This document shows positions 17,083-24,345 of a stretch of 64,000 nt of DNA, piece by piece. This DNA comes from Streptomyces lanatus. GTDB taxonomy: Bacteria > Actinomycetota > Actinomycetes > Streptomycetales > Streptomycetaceae. The notes beneath the pieces are model-generated. The model searched no databases, was not told the DNA's origin, and saw only the letters and a list, made by a program, of their open reading frames with translations. The stretch is from NCBI RefSeq assembly GCF_014655715.1, contig NZ_BNBM01000004.1, positions 195,639 to 259,638 on the forward strand, given 5' to 3'. The position numbers were made by a program, and so were the translations under genes. The stretch's first letter is position 1. Each line of letters opens with the position of its first letter.

Positions 17083-18912
17083 ATGTCGCAGAAGGTTTCC
17101 GACCATCTCCTTGAGCGCCTGCGCGAATGGGGGGTGGAGCATGTCTTCGCCTACCCCGGCGACGGCATCAACGGTCTGCTCGCAGCCTGGGGCCGTGCCG
17201 ATGACGATCCCCGCTTCATCCAGTCCCGGCATGAGGAGATGTCGGCATTCGAAGCCGTCGGCTACGCCAAGTTCTCCGGCCGCGTCGGGGTGTGCGCCGC
17301 CACGTCCGGGCCCGGCGCCATCCATCTGCTCAACGGGCTGTACGACGCCAAGCTCGACCACGTCCCCGTCGTCGCGATCGTCGGACAGACCAACCGCAGC
17401 GCCATGGGCGGCTCCTATCAGCAGGAGGTCGACCTGCTGAGCCTGTACAAGGACGTCGCCTCTGACTTCTGCGAGATGGTCACCGTCCCCGAGCAGTTGC
17501 CCAATGTCCTGGACCGGGCGATCCGCACCGCCCTGGCCCGCCGCTCCGTCACCGCGGTGATCATCCCCGCCGACGTACAGGAACTCGACTACGCGCCACC
17601 CGGCCACGCCTTCAAGATGGTGCCTTCCAGCCTGGGCGCGCCGCAGTCCGCTCCGGTGCCGGCCGACGAGGACCTCGCCCGTGCCGCCGAGGTGCTCAAC
17701 GCGGGCGAGAAGGTCGCGCTCCTCGTCGGGCAGGGCGCCCGCGGGGCCCGTCAGGAGGTCATGGCGGTCGCCGACCGGCTCGGCGCCGGAGTGGCAAAGG
17801 CGCTGCTGGGCAAGGACGCCCTCGACGACGACCTGCCGTATGTCACCGGCTCCATCGGACTGCTGGGCACCCGGCCCTCGTACGAGCTGATGATGCGCTG
17901 CGACACCCTCCTCGTCGTCGGCTCCTCCTTCCCCTACACCCAGTTCCTGCCCGAGTTCGAGCAGGCACGGGCCGTGCAGATCGACATCGACCCGCACATG
18001 GTCGGGCTGCGCTACCCGTTCGAGGTCAATCTCGTCGGCGACGCCCGTGAGACGCTGACCCGGCTGCTGCCGCTGCTCGGCCCGGCCCGGCACCACAGCT
18101 GGCGCAAGCAGATCGAGAAGAACACCGCCCGCTGGTGGGAGATCATGCAGCGGCGCGCCGCCGTCGACGCCGATCCGGTCAACCCCGAGTACGTGATCCA
18201 CGCGCTGGACGGCCTGCTGCCGGAGAATGTGATCCTGTCCGCCGACTCCGGCTCGGCCGCCAACTGGTACGCCCGCCATCTGCGTTTGCGCGGCGCCATG
18301 CGCGGTTCGCTGTCCGGCACGCTCGCCACGATGGGGCCCGGGGTGCCGTACGCGATCGGTGCCAAGTTCGCGCACGGCGACCGGCCGGCCATCGCACTCG
18401 TCGGCGACGGAGCGATGCAGATGAACGGCATGGCCGAGCTGATCACCATCGCGAAATACCACCGGGAGTGGGAGGACCCCATGCTGATCGTGGCGGTGCT
18501 GAACAACCAGGACCTCAACCAGGTCACCTGGGAGATGCGGGCCATGGAAGGCGCCCCGCAGTTCCTGCCCTCCCAGTCGATCCCCGATGTCGCCTACGCC
18601 GATTTCGCCCGCATGGTGGGTCTCAAGGGCATACGGGTCGAGAAGCCGGGTGAGGTCGTGGATGCCTGGGAGGCGGCACTGGCCGCCGACCGGCCCTGCG
18701 TCCTGGACTTCGTGACCGACCCCGCCGTACCGCCGATCCCGCCGCACGCGTCACTCGACCAGATCGAGGCGGCGGTGTCCTCGGTCCTCAAGGGCGACAG
18801 CGACCGGACGGCCATGGTCCGCCAGGGCTTCAAGGCCAAGGTCCAGGAACTGCTGCCCGGTCACCGCCACCGCGCGGACCGGCCCGGCGCGAAGGAGCGG
18901 CATCCTGACTGA
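17083..18912 (+). CDS. Thiamine-diphosphate enzyme, pyruvate oxidase/dehydrogenase-like
   Basis: A 609-residue enzyme with the three-domain acetolactate synthase/pyruvate oxidase fold. The N-terminal domain has the catalytic Glu in SRHEEM (E51 or E52) and the TSGPGAIHLLNGLYDA loop. The middle domain carries VALLVGQGA. The C-terminal ThDP/Mg site has VGDGAMQMNGMAEL and the closing NNQDLNQVT. It most resembles PoxB-like pyruvate:quinone oxidoreductases and the thiamine pyrophosphate-requiring proteins common in Streptomyces. The likely reaction is decarboxylation of pyruvate or another 2-keto acid; the acceptor is not certain. The start at 17083 has GCGGAAAGG upstream. It is probably transcribed from its own promoter. 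Confidence 0.88.
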   Translation: MSQKVSDHLLERLREWGVEHVFAYPGDGINGLLAAWGRADDDPRFIQSRHEEMSAFEAVGYAKFSGRVGVCAATSGPGAIHLLNGLYDAKLDHVPVVAIVGQTNRSAMGGSYQQEVDLLSLYKDVASDFCEMVTVPEQLPNVLDRAIRTALARRSVTAVIIPADVQELDYAPPGHAFKMVPSSLGAPQSAPVPADEDLARAAEVLNAGEKVALLVGQGARGARQEVMAVADRLGAGVAKALLGKDALDDDLPYVTGSIGLLGTRPSYELMMRCDTLLVVGSSFPYTQFLPEFEQARAVQIDIDPHMVGLRYPFEVNLVGDARETLTRLLPLLGPARHHSWRKQIEKNTARWWEIMQRRAAVDADPVNPEYVIHALDGLLPENVILSADSGSAANWYARHLRLRGAMRGSLSGTLATMGPGVPYAIGAKFAHGDRPAIALVGDGAMQMNGMAELITIAKYHREWEDPMLIVAVLNNQDLNQVTWEMRAMEGAPQFLPSQSIPDVAYADFARMVGLKGIRVEKPGEVVDAWEAALAADRPCVLDFVTDPAVPPIPPHASLDQIEAAVSSVLKGDSDRTAMVRQGFKAKVQELLPGHRHRADRPGAKERHPD

Positions 18913-18955
18913 CCTGAGAAAATGAGCCACATGGTCCCCTTGGTAGGGTGCGCCG

Positions 18956-19384
18956 ATGTCAGCGATCAAGAAGTTCCAGGTCACCTTCGACTGCGCAGAA
19001 CCCGAGCGCCTGGCTCGCTTCTGGTGCGAGGTGTTGGGGTACGTCGTACCGCCCCCGCCGGACGACTTCGCCACGTGGGACGAGTTCAAGCTCTCGCAGC
19101 CGCCCGAGGAGCGGGACTCATGGTTCGCCTGCGTCGATCCCTCAGGTGTCGGCCCGAGACTTTACTTCCAGCGCGTTCCCGAAGGAAAAGCCGTCAAGAA
19201 CCGCGTACATCTTGATGTACGGGTCGGCACCGGCCTCGTGGGCAAGGAGCGCCTCGCCGCACTCGAGGCCGAATGCGCGCGACTGGTCCCGCTGGGCGCA
19301 GTGCATGTCCAAACACTGTATGACGGCACTGATTCGTGCATCCCGATGCTGGACATCGAGGGGAATGAATTCTGCATCGACTGA
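18956..19384 (+). CDS. VOC (glyoxalase-like) family protein
   Basis: A 142-residue protein with the vicinal-oxygen-chelate fold signatures QVTFDCAEPERLARFWCEVLGY at the start, FQRVPEGKAVKNRVHLDV in the middle and MLDIEGNEFCID at the end. This is the actinobacterial glyoxalase/bleomycin-resistance subfamily with a Trp-rich mid region. Metal-dependent isomerase, dioxygenase or drug-binding roles are all known in the family; none can be assigned. It begins 43 bases after the ThDP-enzyme gene and may be co-transcribed with it. Confidence 0.87.
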   Translation: MSAIKKFQVTFDCAEPERLARFWCEVLGYVVPPPPDDFATWDEFKLSQPPEERDSWFACVDPSGVGPRLYFQRVPEGKAVKNRVHLDVRVGTGLVGKERLAALEAECARLVPLGAVHVQTLYDGTDSCIPMLDIEGNEFCID

Positions 19385-19513
19385 CCTTGTCCAGCGGTTC
19401 CTGGAGGAGGATCTCGAAGTCGTCCAGGACGTGTTGTGGAAATGCCGCCCGCGCCGCACAACGATGTCTGATTGCCGCCAGCCATATCCATCTGTGGTGG
19501 TCATGCTGGCGGC

Positions 19514-19963
19514 ATGACGATGTCATCCACTACGAACTCAGTGACAGTCCTCTCCGGCATGTATGCGGCTGAGGCCGAGTACTTGGCCGCGGGAGGCCCC
19601 GGCGAGGCTTCGTTCGACCTGCTCGCCCCCTTCTTTGCGCCGGATGTCGAGCTGCATCAAGCAGATGCTCTGCCCTATGGAGGTACTTGGCGTGGGCACA
19701 ACGGCATGACGCAGTTCTTCCGGATGATGGGAGAAGTGTGGGAGTCGTTCGACATGGTGGAGCAGGAGTTCCTCGCCACCGGCGAGACCGCGGTCGTGCT
19801 CACACAGGTTCGTGCTCGCGCTCGCGCGACCGGCCGTGAACTCACCTTCCCGATTCTGCAAGCGATCACGGTCAAGGACGGGCGAATCACCGAGGTCCGT
19901 CCGTTCTACTGGGACACGCGGGCTATCGCCGACGCCTGCACCGTGCCGACACCGACAGACTGA
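19514..19963 (+). CDS. SnoaL/NTF2-like protein
   Basis: A 149-residue alpha/beta cone protein. It has an early helix with YAAEAEYLAAGG, the PFFAPDVELHQADALPYGGTWRGHNGM segment typical of SnoaL-like polyketide-cyclase/ketosteroid-isomerase relatives, FLATGETAVVLTQVRARA and the closing ITVKDGRITEVRPFYWDT. Members range from isomerases and cyclases to plain ligand-binding proteins. An ATG at 19520 is an alternative start. It stands between a VOC gene and a truncated membrane protein with no operon partner evident. Confidence 0.82.
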   Translation: MTMSSTTNSVTVLSGMYAAEAEYLAAGGPGEASFDLLAPFFAPDVELHQADALPYGGTWRGHNGMTQFFRMMGEVWESFDMVEQEFLATGETAVVLTQVRARARATGRELTFPILQAITVKDGRITEVRPFYWDTRAIADACTVPTPTD

Positions 19964-19997
19964 GAAGGCTGCGATCTTCGAATGCGTCGCGCGAACG

Positions 19998-20384
19998 ATG
20001 CATGACGAATCGAAGGAGGCTCGCGACCACGGTGCCGGGTTCGATCTGTATCTGATTCTGCTCTTCGTGGTCTCCGAGGCGTTGGGGCTGCTGACCCTGG
20101 GGCTGGTCCAGCCCTGGGGTGAGACGGTGCCCCGCTGGATACCGCGTCTCGGCGGGCGCTCGGTCCCCCCACTCGCAGCGGTGGTCCCGGCCACACTGGG
20201 CGCGCTCGTCTCCATGGCGACGGTGTACTACTTCTTCCTCGCCATCGTCTTCGGAGGGTTTCCGCCCGGCCACTCGACCACGGAAAAGGCCCTCTTGACG
20301 GCCAGTTACCTTCCGCTGCTCGCCTGGGGACCGCTGCTGGGAGCGGTGACGTACGCCTACTACCGTCGCCGCATGAGCGCATAG
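19998..20384 (+). CDS. Membrane protein, probably truncated at the N-terminus
   Basis: A 128-residue frame with three hydrophobic segments (YLILLFVVSEALGLLTLGLVQPWG, PPLAAVVPATLGALVSMATVYYFFLAIVFGG, and SYLPLLAWGPLLGAVTYAYYRRR). The ALVQPWGE-like sequence before GGRSVPP resembles the C-terminal half of longer Streptomyces membrane proteins that have additional N-terminal spans. No good ribosome site precedes 19998. It may be a decayed gene, or a short protein translated from an unseen start. Confidence 0.5.
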   Translation: MHDESKEARDHGAGFDLYLILLFVVSEALGLLTLGLVQPWGETVPRWIPRLGGRSVPPLAAVVPATLGALVSMATVYYFFLAIVFGGFPPGHSTTEKALLTASYLPLLAWGPLLGAVTYAYYRRRMSA

Positions 20385-20420
20385 CAACCGGGCAACTCAG
20401 CGTCCGCCGCTTCCGAACGA

Positions 20421-20750
20421 TCAGCTTCCGCCCTCGGCCCAACGGCGCCGTCGCTGCGAAGCGCTGCGTCGGGAGGGCATGTTGCCGTGGCCGGGCATCT
20501 CGTGCGGGGTCAGCCGCTCTTCGCTTCTCGGTACCTCGTCCGGTTCCCGGTGCTCTCTGGCCTCATGGACCGGGCCGTCGGCAGGCAGCCGGGGTTGCTC
20601 CTCCGGTCGTGGCGGGGACGGCTCCCGACTCTTGATACGGGCGCCCAGTACGAAGGCCCCGAGGAGTATCCCCACGACCACCAGGCCGGCGACGATCAGC
20701 CCAATGCCGAGCGCGCCTTCCGCCGCGATGTCGGTCCAAGCGATGTTCAT
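20421..20750 (-). CDS. DUF6479-type single-span membrane protein
   Basis: A 109-residue protein with one N-terminal transmembrane helix (LGIGLIVAGLVVVGILLGAFVLG) and a hydrophilic cytoplasmic tail. The tail contains PPRPEEQPRLP, then HEAREHREPDEVP and LTPHEMPGHGN, features of the small Streptomyces family DUF6479. Function unknown. The ATG at 20750 is used because upstream codons are Arg-rich and lack the family pattern. Confidence 0.75.
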   Translation of the reverse strand: MNIAWTDIAAEGALGIGLIVAGLVVVGILLGAFVLGARIKSREPSPPRPEEQPRLPADGPVHEAREHREPDEVPRSEERLTPHEMPGHGNMPSRRSASQRRRRWAEGGS

Positions 20751-21008
20751 GGCCCCGCGAGTACCCCTGGTTTCAGACGGCAACCCGTCCGCCGCGAGGT
20801 GGGAGACGCGCCGTCGCCGGGTACGCGAGCCGCGGCGGCGGTGAAACGCACTGCCCACGCCGGTGGTTCGCTCGGTGGCGGCACAGCGCGGCCGGCAGGG
20901 CACCGGCGTGGACGTTTTCCGGCCAGGCCCGTGGGAACCCGGCGCGTACGTCAACGTGAGCCGTTCCGGGCTCCTTCCACAGCCAGATCAGAGAGAAGTT
21001 GAAGCGCC

Positions 21009-21185
21009 GTGACCGCGGGCAGCCTCAAGAAGCAAGTCCTGCATGTACCCGAGACCGGCTGGACCAAGTCCCGTCAGCGCCGCGGCAAGGTGATCCGCAC
21101 CTGCATCGCCGCCGTGGAGAACACGGGCTCACAGCGCCCGGCCGGCGCGAGCGCGGAGTGGAACATCGTCCGGGGCGAGGACTGA
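21009..21185 (+). CDS. 58-residue basic hypothetical protein
   Basis: A short frame starting with GTG at 21009 and preceded by GAGAGAAG about 11 bases away. The composition is balanced (Lys, Gln, Trp, Val) rather than Arg/Pro-rich, with WTKSRQRRGKVIRTCIAAVE as a basic core. I do not recognise it. It lies between the DUF6479 gene and a frameshifted remnant. The G/C bias at third positions supports coding. Confidence 0.5.
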   Translation: MTAGSLKKQVLHVPETGWTKSRQRRGKVIRTCIAAVENTGSQRPAGASAEWNIVRGED

Positions 21186-21189
21186 CGTA

Positions 21190-21540
21190 CTGAATCCTTC
21201 TCGGAAAGCCGCGGTGCCGCCGGTCAGTATCAGCGTCTCGGCGTGGATGTCCTTGCGGAGGAGGTATTCGTTCTCCTCTTTCGGGTCGTCCGGAGTGATG
21301 TGGTCGGCGTCGAGGTCGGGGAGGTCCCGCTCGGGCACACTGGCGGTGCGGAGTTCTCGGGCGGCATTCGCGGTGTTGAGATGTTCCCGGATCCGCTTCC
21401 AGCGTGAAGGGCGGCGACCGTGCCGCGAGCAGCCACAGGGTGCCGATGCGTCTGCCGTCCGTACGGTCCACATACAGTGTCGTACGAGTTATGCGCCTTG
21501 TAGAGCGCCCCGTTCTTCAACGGTCTGGCGGGCCGGATGG
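21190..21540 (-). pseudogene. Frameshifted remnant of an unidentified gene
   Basis: Reading the minus strand, coherent protein-like text moves between frames: KNGALYKAHNSYD, then LYVDRTDGRRIGTLWLLAARS, then KRIREHLNTANAARELRTA and DADHITPDDPKEENEYLLRKD. Each piece has a natural composition but no single frame contains all of them, so at least two frameshifts seem to separate them. The family is not recognised and the ends are approximate. Confidence 0.4.
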
Positions 21541-21618
21541 GGAAGATCCAGTGCGCCCGGGCGCCGGGCGCCGTATGCGGCTAGATTGTGCGACATCCGG
21601 CCAACTCGGGGAGATCTC

Positions 21619-22413
21619 ATGTCAGTTCATCGTCCGATCATCAACAGCAGCGTGCCGCACTCCGCCCGTATCTGGAACTACTGGCTGGGCGGCAAGGACT
21701 GCTATGAGATCGACCGGCAGGTCGGTGACCAGATAGCCCAGGCCAATCCGGCCATCCTCGACATCGCGCGTGAGCAGCGGGCGTTCCTCGTCCGTGCCGT
21801 GGAGTACCTGGTCACCGAGGTCGGCATCCGACAGTTCCTGGACGTGGGCACGGGCCTGCCGACCGCGAACAACACCCACGAGGTCGCCCAGCGGCTCGCC
21901 CCCGAGGCTCGCATCGTCTACACCGACCACGACCCGATCGTGCTGGCCCATGCCGAGGCCCTGCTCACCAGCACTCCCGAAGGCGCCACCGACTACACCG
22001 ACGCCGACCTGCACAACCCCGAGGCCATCCTGGAACACGCGGCCAAGACACTGGACTTCACCCAGCCGATCGCCCTGGTGCTGCTGGGCATCACCGCCCA
22101 TGTCACCGACGACTCGGTCTACGGGATCGTCGGCCGCCTGGTGGAGGCCCTGCCCTCCGGCAGCCACCTCGTGCTCTGCGACGACACCGAGGTCCTCAAT
22201 CCCGAGCAGATGCGCCTGATGATCGAGCAGTGGAACGAGGCCAGCGACAACCCCCGTATCAACCGCAGCCCGGAACAACTCGCCCGTTTCTTCGACGGTC
22301 TGGAACTCCTGGAGCCCGGTCTGGTGTCGGTCTCCCGGTGGCGTCCCGCGACGACCGGTTCCGAAGCGCCTGCCGAGGTCGACGACTTCGGCGGCGTAGC
22401 GCGCAAGCCGTAG
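21619..22413 (+). CDS. SAM-dependent methyltransferase (Methyltransf_19/DUF574 type)
   Basis: A 264-residue protein of the actinobacterial family found in many paralogues. The diagnostic opening (SSVPHSARIWNYWLGGKDCYEIDR) is followed by the SAM-site region IRQFLDVGTGLPTANNTHEVAQ and VYTDHDPIVLAHAEALL, then IALVLLGITAHV and a C-terminal RWRP. The start at 21619 has GGGGAG 5 bases upstream. Substrate unknown. It stands alone on this strand between the remnant and a GNAT-type gene. Confidence 0.92.
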   Translation: MSVHRPIINSSVPHSARIWNYWLGGKDCYEIDRQVGDQIAQANPAILDIAREQRAFLVRAVEYLVTEVGIRQFLDVGTGLPTANNTHEVAQRLAPEARIVYTDHDPIVLAHAEALLTSTPEGATDYTDADLHNPEAILEHAAKTLDFTQPIALVLLGITAHVTDDSVYGIVGRLVEALPSGSHLVLCDDTEVLNPEQMRLMIEQWNEASDNPRINRSPEQLARFFDGLELLEPGLVSVSRWRPATTGSEAPAEVDDFGGVARKP

Positions 22414-22490
22414 CTCCGTTACGTGTGTCCCCGATCCGGGCGGCTATTTTCGGATGCGGCATGTCCACGCCTCATGGTGGGATGCGCCGC

Positions 22491-23336
22491 ATGACCGACT
22501 CCCTGGCTGTCCGTATCGAGCAGTACTACGCCACCGTGCCGCTGTTGTTCGCCGACGCCGAAGAGTTCGGTCCATTGCGGCTGTTCGTACGGAAGGACTC
22601 GGGAACTCCTTACTACGGCGGCCCGAGCCACGCTCAACCCGTCGCGGAGCGCTCCGGGAGCATCACCGCGGCTGACATCGCCCGGGTGCGGGCACGGCAG
22701 CGTGAACTCGGTGTGCCGGAAGCCTTCGAGTGGCTCGCCGAGGCGGCTCCGGAGCTGCGTGGCCGGATCGAAGCCGCCGGCCTCCCGGTGGAAGAGCGCC
22801 CACTGATGGCTCTCGACCCGCGCCACCCTGTGCCTACGCCGCCCCTGCCATACGGGGTCACGCTGCATGTGCTGACGGACCACGACCCGGTCCTGCCCGA
22901 AGCAGTCGCCCTCCCGCGTCTGGCTTTCGCCGAGCCGGGGACCGCGGAGGGACTCGCGGGGCACGCGGAACTGTCGGCGGTGGCTGAGGAGTTGGCTGCG
23001 GACGGCACGGTGGCGGCGGTTCGGCCCACCATCCGCGCCGGGCACAAGGTGCTGGTCGCCGCCCTTGCGCCGGACGGCACTCCCCTTGCCGTCGGCCACT
23101 ACCACCCGGCCGACGGCACCACAGAGATCGGCGGCGTCGGCACCCTCCCGCTGGCTCGCCGCCAGGGTCTGGCCGCGGCGGTCACGGCGGCGTTGGTCGT
23201 TCATGCCCGCGAACACGGGGTGCGGACCGTGTTCCTCGCTTATGCGGAGGACACCGTCGCCCGGATATACGCCCGGTTGGGCTTCCGGCCTGCCGACACC
23301 ACCCTCCTGATCGCCAATCAGCCCGCACGGTCGTAG
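22491..23336 (+). CDS. GNAT-family acetyltransferase
   Basis: A 281-residue protein. The N-terminal half has an accessory domain (EQYYATVPLLFADAEEFGPLRLFV). The C-terminal half is a GNAT fold with VAALAPDGTPLAVGHYHP, the acetyl-CoA loop IGGVGTLPLARRQGLAAAVTAAL and the closing VARIYARLGFRP. The ATG at 22491 follows GGTGGGA by about 8 bases; an in-frame ATG at 22461 is an alternative. The acceptor substrate cannot be predicted. Confidence 0.87.
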   Translation: MTDSLAVRIEQYYATVPLLFADAEEFGPLRLFVRKDSGTPYYGGPSHAQPVAERSGSITAADIARVRARQRELGVPEAFEWLAEAAPELRGRIEAAGLPVEERPLMALDPRHPVPTPPLPYGVTLHVLTDHDPVLPEAVALPRLAFAEPGTAEGLAGHAELSAVAEELAADGTVAAVRPTIRAGHKVLVAALAPDGTPLAVGHYHPADGTTEIGGVGTLPLARRQGLAAAVTAALVVHAREHGVRTVFLAYAEDTVARIYARLGFRPADTTLLIANQPARS

Positions 23337-23480
23337 GCGAGCGACACATCCACCACTCGTCACGCTGGACGCGGCCCGTCAACTGCACGATGTGGCATAG
23401 GACTTGAGCGCCGTTTCCGAACCGTGACGAATGGAATTGCCCGCTCCCTCACCTGCGCTGCCGTACGTCCCGCCACACCC

Positions 23481-23521
23481 TACACACCCCGTGTATACAT
23501 GCGTCGTATACACCCAGTGTA
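23481..23521. promoter_or_regulatory. Nested GTGTA/TACAC inverted repeats, candidate PadR operator
   Basis: A perfect inverted repeat GTGTATAC-N7-GTATACAC (23491-23513) is flanked by further TACAC/GTGTA pairs: TACAC-N5-GTGTA (23481-23495) and TACAC-N3-GTGTA (23509-23521). AT-rich sites of this kind are typical of PadR regulators, and a PadR C-terminal remnant follows directly. It controls the ABC transporter genes downstream, by inference. Confidence 0.6.
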
Positions 23522-23532
23522 GAGTTCTAGCG

Positions 23533-23656
23533 CAAGGGCGATCTGGCCGACCAGCTCATCTGCGACCACGCCCTGTTCCACCTGGAAGCCGATCTGCGCC
23601 GGCTGGAACTGACCGCCGCCCGACTCGACAGACTCCGTGAGGCCCTGGCTCGATGA
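23533..23656 (+). pseudogene. C-terminal remnant of a PadR-family regulator
   Basis: The codons just before the transporter read GDLADQLICDHALFHLEADL and end in LRRLELTAARLDRLREALAR, the C-terminal helices of a PadR-type regulator. The stop overlaps the ABC start (ATGA), the usual regulator-transporter arrangement. The N-terminal winged-helix DNA-binding domain is absent: between the operator repeats (to 23521) and this fragment there is no room for it. An internal deletion seems to have removed most of the gene. Confidence 0.7.
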
Positions 23657-24345
23657 CGACTTCTCCCCCCGGTTCCCTGCTCACCGCGCACGACCTGCGC
23701 AAGACGTACGGCCTGACCCACGCGCTGGACGACGCCGAGTTCTCCATCCACCCCGGCGAGGTCGTCGCCGTCATGGGCCCCTCCGGGTCGGGCAAGTCCA
23801 CGCTGCTGCACTGTCTCGCGGGGATCGTGCCGCCCGACTCCGGGTCGATCACCTACAACGGGCGTGAACTGACGACGATGAGCGTCGCCCAGCGCAGTGC
23901 GCTGCGCCGCTCCGAGTTCGGGTTCGTCTTCCAGTTCGGGCAGCTCGTGCCGGAGCTCACCTGCGTCGAGAACGTCGCCCTGCCGCTGCGTCTGAACGGC
24001 ACCTCCCGCAAGGAAGCCGAGAAGGCCGCCCTGAGCTGGATGGAGCGTCTTGAGGTCGACGAGCTGCAGATCAAGCTCCCCGGCGAGGTCTCCGGCGGCC
24101 AGGGGCAGCGTGTCGCCGTCGCCCGCGCGCTGGTCACCGGACCGCGTCTGCTGTTCGCCGACGAACCCACCGGCGCTCTCGACTCCCTCAACGGCCAACG
24201 CGTGATGGAACTGCTGACCCAAGCGGCCCGCTCGACCAACGCCGCCGTCGTCCTCGTCACCCACGAGACACGCGTGGCCGCCTACTCCGACCGCGAGATC
24301 GTCGTCCGCGACGGAAAATCCAGCGACATGGAGCGCGCCGTATGA
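23653..24345 (+). CDS. ABC transporter ATP-binding protein (MacB/LolD type)
   Basis: A 230-residue ATPase with Walker A GPSGSGKST (residues 42-50), the Q-loop FVFQFGQLVPELT, signature VSGGQGQRVAVARAL and Walker B LLFADEPTGALD, then a switch His in LVTHE. The sequence is of the MacB/LolD-like class that works with FtsX-type permeases. The stop overlaps the permease start (24342), so the two form an operon that probably exports an antibiotic, lipid or peptide. It lies behind a PadR-type operator whose regulator has been deleted. Confidence 0.93.
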   Translation: MTTSPPGSLLTAHDLRKTYGLTHALDDAEFSIHPGEVVAVMGPSGSGKSTLLHCLAGIVPPDSGSITYNGRELTTMSVAQRSALRRSEFGFVFQFGQLVPELTCVENVALPLRLNGTSRKEAEKAALSWMERLEVDELQIKLPGEVSGGQGQRVAVARALVTGPRLLFADEPTGALDSLNGQRVMELLTQAARSTNAAVVLVTHETRVAAYSDREIVVRDGKSSDMERAV

